A DNA stretch of 64,000 bases from Leptospira inadai serovar Lyme str. 10 (GCF_000243675.2 NZ_AHMM02000025.1:124001-188000), one strand, 5' to 3'. Shown: positions 1-9,163, numbered from the stretch's first letter. Notes: generated by a model not told the origin, from the letters alone. Made by a program: numbers and translations.

Positions 1-168
1 GATCAAACCTCAAGATAGAACATGGATTTAGACTTCCGAATTTCTTCCGAACCGATTTTTGTCGGACTCTCTAAATCATATCGTTTAAATCGTTATGCGA
101 AGTAGCTAGTTTCTATGGAAATATCGAAAAGTCATGGACTTGCGTAGGTTTTGGGATAATTTATATAC

Positions 169-609
169 GTGCAAGTTTATCCGCGAATTGTCACGGTTTT
201 TATCCTGATCGGAATTTGCGTTTACGGTTGCGATAAGCACTCCGATCACGGACGTATTTTATCGTTAATGCAACCTATAACGTCCTGCCTAAACTCTCCG
301 GCAATTACCAAAGGCGGGGCGCCGGTAGCCGGTTCCTCCCCCGGCCATTATTTTTACTACTACGCAGGTAACGGAACGACGGACTCAATTTCTTTCACCT
401 CGAATCCTTCCGGAACCGGAGCGGGAATTTATATAGGAAATTCGAATTCCACCATTACGGGCGGTAATTATGGAATATCCTCGAATTTTACGGTCTACGG
501 ACTGCCCTCGCCGTTTACACAATCGATTCAGACGGATAAGGGAAGTTTCAGATGTTTTTTAGTAGTCATTCCTTACGACCATCTATCATTTTCTCTAAAA
601 GTCCAATAG
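169..609 (+). CDS. putative lipoprotein, function unknown
   Basis: Encodes 146 residues. The N-terminus has basic and hydrophobic stretches ending in V-Y-G-C at Cys21, which looks like a spirochaete lipobox, so an envelope lipoprotein is likely. The mature part is rich in Ser, Thr, Gly and Asn (for example around residues 66-100), as in beta-rich surface proteins, but I recognise no domain. The start is GTG with no visible Shine-Dalgarno; an in-frame stop lies just upstream, so no longer start exists and any later start would lose the signal sequence. The stop codon sits inside a perfect inverted repeat. It stands alone, facing away from the converging gene remnant downstream. Confidence 0.6.
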   Translation: MQVYPRIVTVFILIGICVYGCDKHSDHGRILSLMQPITSCLNSPAITKGGAPVAGSSPGHYFYYYAGNGTTDSISFTSNPSGTGAGIYIGNSNSTITGGNYGISSNFTVYGLPSPFTQSIQTDKGSFRCFLVVIPYDHLSFSLKVQ

Positions 610-630
610 GAAATTATTTATTTCCTATTG
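604..630. repeat. perfect inverted repeat at gene end (hairpin)
   Basis: An 11-base arm CAATAGGAAAT at 604-614 is perfectly repeated in inverse at 620-630 around a 5-base loop, and contains the stop codon of the upstream gene. It is not followed by a T-run on the + strand, so it may slow or end transcription between converging units but is not a textbook terminator. The left arm and flank (about 15 bases) recur at about 1768-1782. Confidence 0.5.
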
Positions 631-757
631 ATAACCGACCGAAACTTCCGCAAAAACGTAAGGATGAACGATAATTTAGAAATGCACGTCGAAAGGGAAT
701 TCGATCGGTAAAGGAATTTTTCTGAAAAACCCATTCGAATCAAAATTCGAATATCGA

Positions 758-1000
758 CTACTTTCCGCCAAACCGATCGTTCTCTGAGCCGAATTTTTCC
801 CGCATCCAATCTAAAAATCCGCGCTCCACAATTGTGTCGCTCCCGTTTGACAATGTTTCGCCCTCCCGAATCGCGATCGTAAATTTTAGTCGCAACTCTT
901 TCGACTCCGGTTACTTCTATCTGAAATTGCGATACTTGTTCGACGGGAATAAAATGATCCTCTTCTCCCGCTAAAATTAAGGCATGCGAACTTCGTAAGT
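758..1000 (-). pseudogene. remnant of an alpha/beta-hydrolase C-terminus
   Basis: Read on the minus strand, the piece starting at about 998 is open and gives text typical of the end of an alpha/beta-hydrolase: ALILAGEEDHFIPVEQ (strand plus the acidic catalytic-site loop), then a segment ending DRDSGG. There the frame breaks. If one G is restored at the run near 872-876, the reading continues as AKHCQTGATQLWSADFLDWM, with the His of the catalytic triad in the expected EHCQ-like position, and runs to a TAG at 758-760. The N-terminal three quarters of the protein are absent, because the intact OmpA-like gene lies directly upstream. So this is a truncated and frameshifted relic. The family is inferred by eye. 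Confidence 0.7.
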
Positions 1001-1687
1001 TTATTCGCTCATTTTTTTCAATTCTTCGATCCCCGGTAAATTGGAAAGATCCGGAACGATCACGATTTCTATTCTACGATTGGCCATGCGATTCTCGGCC
1101 GTGGTATTCGAAACCGCCGGCCTGGATGAACCCATCGAAGCCGCACTAATTCTTTCTTCGGGCATTCCCGCCTTAATCATAGTGTGCAAAACATTTAGAG
1201 CTCTTGCAGACGCGAGTTCCCAGTTCGAATAACCTTTAACTCCCGTGGGAATATCGTCGGTGTGTCCTTCGACTTGAAAGCGGCGGCCTTCCAAGGAGGC
1301 TAGAATACCGGTAACTTCCTTAATCGCGTCCGTACCTTTAGGCGAAAGGCTTGCGGAACCCGGAGGAAAAAGAATGTCGGAAGACAAAACAACCACCATT
1401 CGTCCGTCTACGATTCTAATCTTCAGTTTTCCCGCGTCGATCATGCTCTTGAAGCTGGCAAGAAGATTCTTATATTCCAGGACTCGATGCTGGGTTTCTT
1501 CCTGTAAGCGTTTCATATCGTCCATAGAACGAAGTAGGCCGAGTTTATCCTTTTCCATTGCCTCAAAATCCTTCGATTTACGGGCGTAAGCTTCTTGCAG
1601 AGAGTCGTACTTTGATTGTGAGACGCAGTTTTGCGACGTAAGAATGATAAATATCGGAATAAATAAGGAACTTCTTATAGGTTTCAT
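1001..1687 (-). CDS. OmpA/MotB-family lipoprotein
   Basis: 228 residues. A signal sequence ends at Cys21 (S-Q-N-C), consistent with a lipoprotein. Residues about 30-75 are charged and heptad-like (coiled coil), and about 100-210 form an OmpA C-terminal domain: VVLSSDILFPPGSASLS, then VEGHTDD, a variant NWELASARA of the usual peptidoglycan-binding motif, and NRRIEIVI. Such proteins tether the outer membrane to peptidoglycan. The ATG is preceded by AAGGAGA at a good distance. Downstream lies only the alpha/beta-hydrolase relic, so the gene seems to be transcribed alone. It is distinct from the larger OmpA protein at 17131-18438. Confidence 0.88.
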   Translation of the reverse strand: MKPIRSSLFIPIFIILTSQNCVSQSKYDSLQEAYARKSKDFEAMEKDKLGLLRSMDDMKRLQEETQHRVLEYKNLLASFKSMIDAGKLKIRIVDGRMVVVLSSDILFPPGSASLSPKGTDAIKEVTGILASLEGRRFQVEGHTDDIPTGVKGYSNWELASARALNVLHTMIKAGMPEERISAASMGSSRPAVSNTTAENRMANRRIEIVIVPDLSNLPGIEELKKMSE

Positions 1688-1844
1688 GGTCTTCTCCTTA
1701 AATCCAGTTGTGCATCGAACTATGACGCACTGTTAAACTATCGATCATTCCTTTGAATTCCTGAGACATTCCAATAGGAAATTACGTTTTTGAGGGAAAA
1801 AATCTGGCAATAAACGAGCATAGGGGTTAGTCTGATCCGTAAGT

Positions 1845-2537
1845 ATGCATCATCTCTCATTAGAACCGGCCCGAATCGGAATCTTTCCTTTTCTACTGAT
1901 ATTCGCGTTTTTTTTAAGCGTGGAATCCCGTGCGCAAACGACGCCGGCAGGGACACAGGTACATCCGAAGGAATCATTAACCGGCGGACCTCCTGTTTTA
2001 AAAAAACTAGTCGAAGATGTAAGAGCTACTTTAAAAGAACGAGGCTATACTCTAGACAAGAAGTCTCAGTTTACTGGTTCCGTTTTTAAGGGAAGTTCGG
2101 TGATTTTTAAACTGCAATTTCCGGAAGGCAAGGATCGAAAAGTAATTCGCAAACTCGGAATCGGTCTCGCACACGAAATTCCCGATGAAGCGGTGATGGT
2201 CCAGATTTTCATTTCGGATTCCCAAGATCGAAAGCTTTCTCCCTTGTATACCGGACTCGCGGAAACGTCCTTTATTTATGAATGGGAAGCAAGATATGGG
2301 GAAAACCATTTCTTAATAGAAATCCGTTTAGAAGAATCGGAGTCTAACGTAGCCAACTTCGAACTTTTATTCGGAAGCGAGTTATACACTCCTTCCGCAG
2401 CTTTCGGACGAGAGGAAAAGGACCAAAATCTCAATCTCCCTCAGTCCCCTGGAACGAAGCAACCCGATACGGAAGGTCGAGCCCCGGGAACCACCGAGGT
2501 CAGGAACTACTTTGAGGTTTTTAAGAAAGAATTCTAA
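1845..2537 (+). CDS. secreted protein of unknown function
   Basis: 230 residues with an N-terminal hydrophobic segment (about 12-26) followed by an AQ cleavage-like site, so export is likely. The remainder contains a predicted alpha/beta region (about 50-175) and a Pro/Gln/Glu-rich tail, without a motif I recognise. It is transcribed divergently from the OmpA-like lipoprotein. There is no strong ribosome-binding site before the ATG; the next in-frame starts would remove the signal peptide, so this start is preferred. Confidence 0.7.
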   Translation: MHHLSLEPARIGIFPFLLIFAFFLSVESRAQTTPAGTQVHPKESLTGGPPVLKKLVEDVRATLKERGYTLDKKSQFTGSVFKGSSVIFKLQFPEGKDRKVIRKLGIGLAHEIPDEAVMVQIFISDSQDRKLSPLYTGLAETSFIYEWEARYGENHFLIEIRLEESESNVANFELLFGSELYTPSAAFGREEKDQNLNLPQSPGTKQPDTEGRAPGTTEVRNYFEVFKKEF

Positions 2538-2750
2538 CCAAACAGAGGTTCCGGATGAAAAACTCTTATTTTTCCCGTAAGATAGTCGCATGGAAGCTTT
2601 AATAATTTGTTATTGAATTGCGAAAATCGGGTATTCGTTGTAGCCTAGACTATAAACCCGAAAGCTACGACGGGTTTGACCGAGCGGGCTCGCAAGCGAG
2701 TACGAAAAATAAAATGCTCGGGAAATATCCTCGCAAAAGAGGTCACATCA

Positions 2751-3347
2751 GTGAAGAAAAAGGATGGTAGCCCAGTCTACCCCATCAACGGAAATTTTAG
2801 AAATTCTAGGGAACGAATTCTAGAGGGAGCGGCGATCGCTTTCGCTAGAAAGGGCTTCCACGGTACCTCGCTGCGTGAAATCAGCAGAGAATGCGGATTA
2901 GAACAACCGAGTATTTATCACCATTTTCATTCAAAGGAAAACCTGTTTCGGAAGGCCCTGGTTGCCACACACTTAATGATTTTAAACGGAATTCGGAGTC
3001 AGATCATTAAGGAAAAAGGCTTACGGGAAGAGGTGGTTTCCGTTTTCCAAGCAATCATCGATATCGTGCGAGAGTTTCCCGAAAGAACCCGTCTTCCATT
3101 CAGCTTGGTTTATTCCGCCCCGGAAAACCTTGTTCTAGAATATACGAATCATTACGGAGCTCAGTATAGAAAATTGCTAGAAGCTGCCGTGACGCGCAAT
3201 CCTCCTAGCAAACGACCCGACTTAAAATTATCTTTATTAGTCGATCTGCTACACAGCCTCATACTTTCGATTGCCTCCGAACGCTTTTTTGAAGACCGAG
3301 TCAAAGGAATCGAAGAGAGAATCGATTTTATTTTATTGAACAATTAG
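2751..3347 (+). CDS. TetR/AcrR-family transcriptional regulator
   Basis: About 198 residues from a GTG at 2751, which has AAAGAGG seven bases upstream; the frame is open to a TTG at 2676, but that start has no ribosome-binding site. Near the N-terminus is a TetR helix-turn-helix: RERILEGAAIAFARKGFHG, then TSLREISRECGLEQPSIYHHF and the SKENLF that follows in this family. The C-terminal two thirds are the divergent helical ligand and dimer domain. It lies about 100 bases before crotonyl-CoA carboxylase/reductase in the same direction, so that enzyme and the ligand may be linked to acyl-CoA metabolism; this is inference. Confidence 0.88.
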   Translation: MKKKDGSPVYPINGNFRNSRERILEGAAIAFARKGFHGTSLREISRECGLEQPSIYHHFHSKENLFRKALVATHLMILNGIRSQIIKEKGLREEVVSVFQAIIDIVREFPERTRLPFSLVYSAPENLVLEYTNHYGAQYRKLLEAAVTRNPPSKRPDLKLSLLVDLLHSLILSIASERFFEDRVKGIEERIDFILLNN

Positions 3348-3443
3348 TTTCCGACCGGGAAACCCGGGAAATTCGTAGATCCAGAGTAAAAAATCCATCT
3401 TTTTTTGGTCGTATCCCAGATCGATACGGTTTTTCTGGTCCGC

Positions 3444-4691
3444 ATGAGCGCACCTGAAATCGTACCAATTGGCCAACTTCCCCCGCTGGGAGTCGTCCCT
3501 AAAAAAATGCATGCACAGGTTATCCGTCCTGAGAGGTTCGGAGATCCGATAAAATCAATTCAACCTGAAGAAATCGAAGTCCCTGAAATCGGTCCCGACG
3601 AAGTTTTAGTCGCGGTCATGGCCGCCGGTATCAACTACAATAATGTTTGGGCCGCACTCGGATATCCGGTAAATGTAATCGGAGCCAGAAATAAAAAAGG
3701 GGAACCCGAACAATTCCATATCGGAGGCTCGGACGCTTCGGGCATCGTATATAAAATCGGATCCGACGTAAAGAATGTGAAGGTAGGTGACGAAGTAGTC
3801 GTCCATTGCGGTATGTGGGATCGCAACGATCCATGGATTAAGTCGGGAAATGATCCGATGTTCGCCCCGTCTCAGATCATCTGGGGATACGAATCGAACT
3901 GGGGATCGTTTGCGCAATTTTGTAAAGTTCAGGATCATCAATGTTTACCGAGACCGAAGCATCTTAGCTGGGAAGCATCGGCCGCCTATATGTTGGTAGG
4001 CGCCACCGCTTATCGAATGCTTCACAACTGGAAACCGAACGACGTAAAACCCGGTGATGTCGTTCTTATCTGGGGAGGTGCCGGAGGTCTTGGAGCCATG
4101 GCTATTCAGATCGTAAAGGCCGCCGGTGGAGTTCCTATTGCAGTCGTTTCCTCGGATGATAAAATCGATTTTTGTAAAAACCTAGGCGCTGCCGGCGTAA
4201 TCAACAGGAATCATTTCAAACATTGGGGCGCCCTGACTTCGGAAATCAATAAGCCGGAAGTATTCGCAGAGTGGACTAAAAACGCGCGCGAATTCGGTAA
4301 GGCAATCTGGGATATCGCCGGCAAAGGAAAAAATCCGAAAATCGTTTTCGAGCACCCGGGCGAATCGACCATTCCGACTTCGGTATTCGTTTGCGAAACG
4401 GGCGGAATGGTGGTAATTTGCGCCGGAACCACCGGTTTTAACGCAACCGTCGACCTTCGCTATCTTTGGATGAGGCAAAAACGTTTGCAAGGATCCCATT
4501 TTGCGAACGATGAAAATTCCGCCGGACTAAACCGGCTTGTGATAGAAAAGAAAGTCGATCCGGTTCTCGCCCAAACATTTACGTTTGACGAAACCGGGAA
4601 AGCTCACCAGTTGATGAAGGAAAATAAGCATCCTGCAGGAAACATGAGTATTCTCGTGGGAGCCGCCAAGCCGGGATTAGGAATCCAGTAA
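3444..4691 (+). CDS. ccr: crotonyl-CoA carboxylase/reductase (MDR superfamily)
   Basis: 415 residues from ATG 3444 (an upstream in-frame GTG-type extension adds 13 residues of doubtful quality). The protein is an MDR oxidoreductase with the long form typical of Ccr: [11 protein letters not shown] near residue 70, GGSDASGIV, an insert with [10 protein letters not shown], the segment [15 protein letters not shown], and the NADPH-binding GGAGGLG. The Asn in NYNN, the Glu in GYE and the His in QGSHFAN correspond to residues known to hold CO2 in carboxylating members. Ccr converts crotonyl-CoA plus CO2 and NADPH to ethylmalonyl-CoA. The product could feed an ethylmalonyl-CoA route or extender units; nothing here decides that. 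A simple non-carboxylating crotonyl-CoA reductase is the alternative. Confidence 0.85.
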   Translation: MSAPEIVPIGQLPPLGVVPKKMHAQVIRPERFGDPIKSIQPEEIEVPEIGPDEVLVAVMAAGINYNNVWAALGYPVNVIGARNKKGEPEQFHIGGSDASGIVYKIGSDVKNVKVGDEVVVHCGMWDRNDPWIKSGNDPMFAPSQIIWGYESNWGSFAQFCKVQDHQCLPRPKHLSWEASAAYMLVGATAYRMLHNWKPNDVKPGDVVLIWGGAGGLGAMAIQIVKAAGGVPIAVVSSDDKIDFCKNLGAAGVINRNHFKHWGALTSEINKPEVFAEWTKNAREFGKAIWDIAGKGKNPKIVFEHPGESTIPTSVFVCETGGMVVICAGTTGFNATVDLRYLWMRQKRLQGSHFANDENSAGLNRLVIEKKVDPVLAQTFTFDETGKAHQLMKENKHPAGNMSILVGAAKPGLGIQ

Positions 4692-4792
4692 GGAATCTTT
4701 TTCCACCGAATCGAAACTCTCTCGCAGAAAAAATCGGCGGGAGAGTTTCCGAAACCGAAAAAACCAGTTATCCTATCCGCATAAAACCGACC

Positions 4793-5806
4793 ATGAAGGC
4801 AATTCGTCTCTCTTCCTTTGGCAAAGAAAACCTTTCTCTCGTAGAAATACCGGATCCGGAAAGACCGGGTCCAGGAGAAGTGTTGGTCCGATTCCGGGCA
4901 GCCTCCTTAAACTTTAGAGACTACTTGGTGATCGAAGGCAAATACAATCCTAAATTCCCCGTACCCATGATCCCCTGCAGCGACGGCGCCGGAGAAATCG
5001 CAGAAGTCGGAGAAAACGTTACGGAATTTAAAGTCGGAGATAAGATCAACGCGACGTTTGCACCGTATTGGATCAGCGGTCCCGCTACAAAGAGAGAACT
5101 TCGAACTACGTTAGGCGGTCCTTTAGACGGAACCCTTCGCGAATATGCAATTTTACCGGTATCCGGAATCGTTCCGATGCCCTCGCATCTTAGCTTTGAG
5201 GAAGCCGCAACTCTACCCTGTGCCGCCTTAACCGCCTGGTCCTCCTTCTTCGTAGAAAATAACGTGAAGCCGGGCCAATCGGTTTTAGTACAAGGAACCG
5301 GAGGAGTTTCCCTATTTGCATTGCAATTCGCAAAGATGATCGGTGCGACAGTCTATTTGACATCTTCTTCCGAGGAAAAACTAGCTCGGGGAAAAACGTT
5401 AGGAGCAGACTACGGAATCAATTATAAGGAACTTCCTAACTGGGGAGAAGCGATTCGAGATCTAACCGAGGGAGAAGGCGTCGATCATGTTGTCGAAGTG
5501 GGAGGGGCAGGAACATTAGAGCAGTCTTTGAAAGCCGTTAAACGATTCGGCACGATTCACTTAATCGGCATTCTTGCAGGCTCTAGTAAGGATTTGAATC
5601 TTCTGCCACTTGTTATGAATCAAATCAAAGTCCAAGGAATCGTAGTCGGACATCGAAAAGCTTTTTTAGAGATGAATCGCGCGATTCAAAACGTAGAACT
5701 GCGCCCCGTAATAGATTCCGTATTTCCGATTCAAGAATTCGGAGAAGCATTAGACATTCTTAAAAAAGGAAGTCATTTCGGAAAGATCGTCATTCGAATT
5801 TCGTAA
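4793..5806 (+). CDS. zinc-less MDR NAD(P)H oxidoreductase (quinone-reductase type)
   Basis: 337 residues. GroES-like N-terminal half (LNFRDYLVIEG, PCSDGAGEIAEVGENV) and a Rossmann half with VQGTGGVSLFALQFAK. The structural-zinc Cys cluster and the catalytic zinc ligands of true alcohol dehydrogenases are absent, so it belongs to the zinc-free quinone-reductase or enoyl-reductase-like branch of MDR proteins. It follows ccr by about 100 bases in the same direction and may be co-transcribed. The substrate cannot be told from sequence. Confidence 0.85.
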   Translation: MKAIRLSSFGKENLSLVEIPDPERPGPGEVLVRFRAASLNFRDYLVIEGKYNPKFPVPMIPCSDGAGEIAEVGENVTEFKVGDKINATFAPYWISGPATKRELRTTLGGPLDGTLREYAILPVSGIVPMPSHLSFEEAATLPCAALTAWSSFFVENNVKPGQSVLVQGTGGVSLFALQFAKMIGATVYLTSSSEEKLARGKTLGADYGINYKELPNWGEAIRDLTEGEGVDHVVEVGGAGTLEQSLKAVKRFGTIHLIGILAGSSKDLNLLPLVMNQIKVQGIVVGHRKAFLEMNRAIQNVELRPVIDSVFPIQEFGEALDILKKGSHFGKIVIRIS

Positions 5807-5837
5807 ACAGATGGACCCATTCGATTCTGCAGATGAG

Positions 5838-5961
5838 TGAGGACAGAAGCTGCTCGAGGTTGGAAAAGTAATAGAGGAAGGGGGAAAATCCACTCTTAGC
5901 ATAAAAATCTTTCTATAGTACGTGGAAACGTCGCTTATCAATGTTCTGTCTTCAGTCTTCC
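5838..5961 (+). repeat. interspersed repeat, copy 1
   Basis: A diverged copy of a repeat found six to eight times in this window. It contains GACAGAAGCTGCTCGAGG, a run with TAATAGAGGAAG, ATCTTTCT, GTGGAAAC and TCAATGTTCTGTC. This copy has more substitutions than those near 20, 54 and 56 kb. Confidence 0.65.
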
Positions 5962-6032
5962 ATCCGCTGCATGGGAGTTCCAACATAATTCGCTTTTAAA
6001 AAAATTGTTGTCAGGGAAATAGGAATAATTGT

Positions 6033-6105
6033 CTGTCCTCTGTCCTCTGTCCTCTGTCCTCTGTCCTCTGTCCTCTGTCCTCTGTCCTCTGTCCTCTGTC
6101 CTCTG
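6033..6105 (+). repeat. heptamer tandem array (CTGTCCT)10
   Basis: Ten perfect consecutive copies of CTGTCCT occupy 6033-6102, then a partial unit. The same 7-base word, in variants such as CTGTCTT and CAGAGGT, edges every interspersed repeat in this window. Because 7 is not a multiple of 3, the array is open in several frames on the minus strand and yields artefact peptides of repeated RTEDRGQ. Confidence 0.95.
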
Positions 6106-6302
6106 CACAGAAATATAATTAGTAAATAAGAGAAAAAGACAGTAAGTAAGAGGGCCAATCTTGGAACTTTTAAATTCCGCAAATGCTTTTAAATCGCCCT
6201 TTCTCAAAACTTAGAATGCATTTTTATATAACGATTGTTAGCATAATAAATTAGTTTCATATCAAACGTATTATTTAAGGAGTTTTTTTCGAACGTTTTC
6301 TC

Positions 6303-6330
6303 TTGACAATCTCAGGGATCAGATTAGAGT
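6303..6330 (+). promoter_or_regulatory. candidate promoter of the lipase gene
   Basis: TTGACA at 6303-6308 and TAGAGT at 6325-6330, 16 bases apart, about 110 bases before the lipase start. The -35 is perfect, the -10 matches four of six consensus positions. Confidence 0.45.
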
Positions 6331-6439
6331 AAATCCCTCGGTCTATATCGAGTGATACATAGAAAAAGCGAACAAGAAACACAAAGCGAATCTCAATTTG
6401 AGACACAGAGAATAGTGAAGAGAAAAGAGGTAACATTCC

Positions 6440-7363
6440 ATGCGTAAACTAGGACTATCAGTATTGATCCTGTTTATTTTTAGCGGCTCGTTGTTCGCGT
6501 CAGGCGGAGGATCATCTTCCAAACCACTCGCTGGGGCCTATCCGATTATCCTTTCCCACGGTCTTTTTGGCTGGGGAACCGATTCATCAGGCATAATCAG
6601 CATCATCAGCTATTGGGGAGGAATGGATTCTTATCTAACCTCACAAGGCGCAACGGTATATGCTCCGACAAAAACTGCGGCACAATCGAACGAAACCCGC
6701 GGAGTCGAGTTAGCCAACAAAATCAATGTATATATGGCGGCCAACGGGTTCTCAAAAGTTCATATTTTAGGTCACTCCCAAGGTGGACTGGATAGCCGCT
6801 ATGCTATTTCTAACCTGGGTCTTTCTTCTAAAGTATCCACTCTGACCACGTTGAACACTCCCCACCGTGGATCTCCGATTGCGGACATAATCAACACAGT
6901 TCTACCTGATTGGATTAAACCCTTCGTTAATGCGGTTTTAGGCGTTGTGGTACAATTGGTCTATGGCGGCGGACAACAAAATGCGCTCGCTGCTTTAGGA
7001 TCTTTGACTACTTCGGGAACGGCGGCCTTCAATACCCGTACACCGAATTCTGCCGCGGTGAAATATTATTCTTACGGATCTTATATCACCATTCCTGACC
7101 TGATCCAACACCCGTTAATGGGTATTCTACAACCTGCCTGCGCTGCTGGCGGTTTGTTCAATGGACAAGGGGCAACCTGCGACGGTCTCGTTCCTTATTC
7201 CTCACTTCAATGGGGAACATTTAACGGAGGACCAAGTTACGGAATTCTGACAACCGGGGTCGACCACTTAGAAGCCTCCAATACTCTGAATTCAGGTAAG
7301 ACTTGGTATGATGTTGAGGGTTATTTCTTAAAAATGGCTCAAAACGCGAAATCTAATCAATAA
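6440..7363 (+). CDS. secreted triacylglycerol lipase (alpha/beta-hydrolase)
   Basis: 307 residues. Signal peptide with cleavage after LFA-S near residue 20. Then PIILSHGLFG, whose HG forms the oxyanion hole, the nucleophile elbow GHSQG at residues 111-115 (Ser113), the acid loop ATCDGLVPYSS and the base VDHLE, in the order and spacing of Pseudomonas/Burkholderia family I lipases. Those lipases usually need a membrane foldase encoded next door; none is present here. The protein is expected to hydrolyse long-chain acylglycerols outside the cytoplasm. An AGAGG lies about ten bases before the ATG, a candidate promoter lies upstream and a strong terminator downstream, so the gene is monocistronic. 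Confidence 0.92.
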   Translation: MRKLGLSVLILFIFSGSLFASGGGSSSKPLAGAYPIILSHGLFGWGTDSSGIISIISYWGGMDSYLTSQGATVYAPTKTAAQSNETRGVELANKINVYMAANGFSKVHILGHSQGGLDSRYAISNLGLSSKVSTLTTLNTPHRGSPIADIINTVLPDWIKPFVNAVLGVVVQLVYGGGQQNALAALGSLTTSGTAAFNTRTPNSAAVKYYSYGSYITIPDLIQHPLMGILQPACAAGGLFNGQGATCDGLVPYSSLQWGTFNGGPSYGILTTGVDHLEASNTLNSGKTWYDVEGYFLKMAQNAKSNQ

Positions 7364-7390
7364 TCGTTTAGTTAGAATTCTTATAAGTAA

Positions 7391-7427
7391 AACCGAGAGT
7401 TTCCGAAAGGGCTCTCGGTTTTTTTAT
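7391..7427 (+). terminator. rho-independent terminator after the lipase gene
   Basis: Stem AACCGAGAG (7391-7399) with CTCTCGGTT (7412-7420), followed by a run of seven or more T. Confidence 0.9.
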
Positions 7428-7470
7428 TTTTACTTGGTTTTTCCCGTTTTAGAATAAATCTTATCCGCTT

Positions 7471-8514
7471 ATGCAAGAAGATTCCGCTAAATTTGCGATT
7501 CTGGGCTCAGGAAACATCGGAACGTACATCGGAGCACATTTGGTCAACGCAGGATTTCCGGTCGTCTTTGTGGGAAGAGAACGCAATCGAAAGGAAATTC
7601 AGTTATTCGGTCTTGGAATTTCCGATTTTACGGGAAAGTTTTTTTCCATTCCGCCTAATAAGATCGAATATGCGACCGACCTAAAGGAAGTTCGAGGTGC
7701 TTCCATCTTCTTTGTGACCGTTAAAAGCAGAGATACGAAAGAATTAGGCCAAGCCTTAAATAAGCATCTATCTTCCGCGGAAAAGGAAAAAGCGATCATA
7801 GTTAGCTTTCAAAACGGCGTAAAAAACAAGTCATTGCTTTACGAATCGATTCCGCACCTGGGAGAAAGAATTCTCGCAGGAATGGTTCCTTTCAACGTGA
7901 TCGCAAAAGGAAAAGGACAGTTTCATAGAGGAACAAGTGGAGACCTGGTCGTTCAGGAAAATCAATACGGGAAAAAAATCGTAGATTATCTCAGGACCGC
8001 GGGCCTGTCCGCGGCTACCCATCCCAATATGGATGGAGTTCTTTGGGGAAAACTTCTCATCAATCTAAATAATAGCCTAAACGCACTTTCCGGGATTCCG
8101 CTACGGGAGGAACTTTCTTTACGCGGATATCGCAGGATTCTTGCCGCAATGATTTCCGAAGGTTTTGAAGTCCTGAAACTCGCAGGAATAAGACCGAGCA
8201 GAGCGGGAAAAATGATACCTCAGCTCGCTCCGATAATATTAAAATTACCTGATTGGCTTTTTTTCAGAGCCGCTTCCAGTTTGGTAAAAATAGATCCCGA
8301 AGCTCGCTCTTCCATGTGGGAAGATCTAAATCAAGGACGACCAACCGAAATCGATACGTTAAACGGAGAGATATTAAGGTTGGCGGATAAAGTCGGTCAC
8401 GGTGCTCCGATTAATAGGGCTATCGTCGCTCTCGTTCGCGAGGCCGAAAAAAATCCGAAATCCTTGCAATACACTCCCGAAACTCTGATCGCAAGACTAG
8501 GATTAAAATTTTAA
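7471..8514 (+). CDS. panE: 2-dehydropantoate 2-reductase (ketopantoate reductase)
   Basis: 347 residues. The N-terminal Rossmann fold has ILGSGNIGTYIGAHL, and VKSRDT and SFQNGV match the nicotinamide pocket of the family. The C-terminal helical domain has LWGKLLINLNN, with the catalytic Lys, and SMWEDLNQGRPTEID, with the substrate-binding Glu and Asn. The enzyme reduces ketopantoate to pantoate with NADPH in pantothenate and CoA synthesis. Acetohydroxyacid-family look-alikes and substrate-divergent paralogues exist, so the symbol is probable, not certain. It ends seven bases from the converging DUF2062 gene. Confidence 0.85.
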   Translation: MQEDSAKFAILGSGNIGTYIGAHLVNAGFPVVFVGRERNRKEIQLFGLGISDFTGKFFSIPPNKIEYATDLKEVRGASIFFVTVKSRDTKELGQALNKHLSSAEKEKAIIVSFQNGVKNKSLLYESIPHLGERILAGMVPFNVIAKGKGQFHRGTSGDLVVQENQYGKKIVDYLRTAGLSAATHPNMDGVLWGKLLINLNNSLNALSGIPLREELSLRGYRRILAAMISEGFEVLKLAGIRPSRAGKMIPQLAPIILKLPDWLFFRAASSLVKIDPEARSSMWEDLNQGRPTEIDTLNGEILRLADKVGHGAPINRAIVALVREAEKNPKSLQYTPETLIARLGLKF

Positions 8515-8521
8515 AAAAAAA

Positions 8522-9151
8522 TTAAATCCCTTCTTTCTGATTCAAGGACGGTCTAGCGGAAAAAAGGCCGATGTCCTTTCTTACGTGACGTTCTTCCCAT
8601 TCCCTGAGTGTGATTCCTTCTTTTTCCGCAAGTGTCGAACGATACGAGTTCAAGAGTCGGTACGTAAGAGGATATCCGATAATCGCAGAAGGCAGGCCCA
8701 CCACGAAACCGCCCACAAACATAGGGAGTCCCATCCTATCCAACAGAAATATCGACCAATACCATAAACCGGAAAGGAAGTCCATAGATTCGGATTTGGC
8801 CATCACTTCGTATATAACATTAAAATCCAGTTCGACGGACGCGATTCCGAATGCCATCAGAGAGTATTTGCCTAATATATAAAATATATAATAAAAAAAA
8901 GGAAGAGTCACCGGGTTCGTGATCCAAATCATCGCGATTGCAATCGGTAAATAAAAACGAATTCGAAAAATCCGTAAAATAACCCAGGTCGCAAAACCCA
9001 GATACATTTGGATCCCGATCAGAGGAGTCATAGACCAAATTAAACCGATTGAAGTTCCAAGGCTGACCTCACTGACAGGAGCGTGAGACTCTTGAAAGGG
9101 AAGTATAATTTGTTTATGTACGATTCGCGCCAATGCGGCTAAATATTTCAT
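8522..9151 (-). CDS. DUF2062 membrane protein
   Basis: 209 residues with three or four hydrophobic segments (about 30-55, 60-85, 125-165). The pattern SLGTSIGLIWSMTPLIGIQ near residue 30 and ITNPVTLPFFYYIFYILG near residue 75 are the hallmarks of the DUF2062 family of inner-membrane proteins, whose function is not established. It is read in the same direction as the TPR lipoprotein upstream, about 12 bases away, so they probably share a transcript. Confidence 0.85.
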   Translation of the reverse strand: MKYLAALARIVHKQIILPFQESHAPVSEVSLGTSIGLIWSMTPLIGIQMYLGFATWVILRIFRIRFYLPIAIAMIWITNPVTLPFFYYIFYILGKYSLMAFGIASVELDFNVIYEVMAKSESMDFLSGLWYWSIFLLDRMGLPMFVGGFVVGLPSAIIGYPLTYRLLNSYRSTLAEKEGITLREWEERHVRKDIGLFSARPSLNQKEGI

Positions 9152-9163
9152 TATTTTCCTACG

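Noticed and set aside
6033..6105. CRISPR array
   Set aside because: Units are 7 bases, contiguous, without spacers.
5938..6207. Minus-strand frames of repeated RTEDRGQ peptides
   Set aside because: They are translations of the heptamer array; several frames are open for the same reason and there is no ribosome-binding site.
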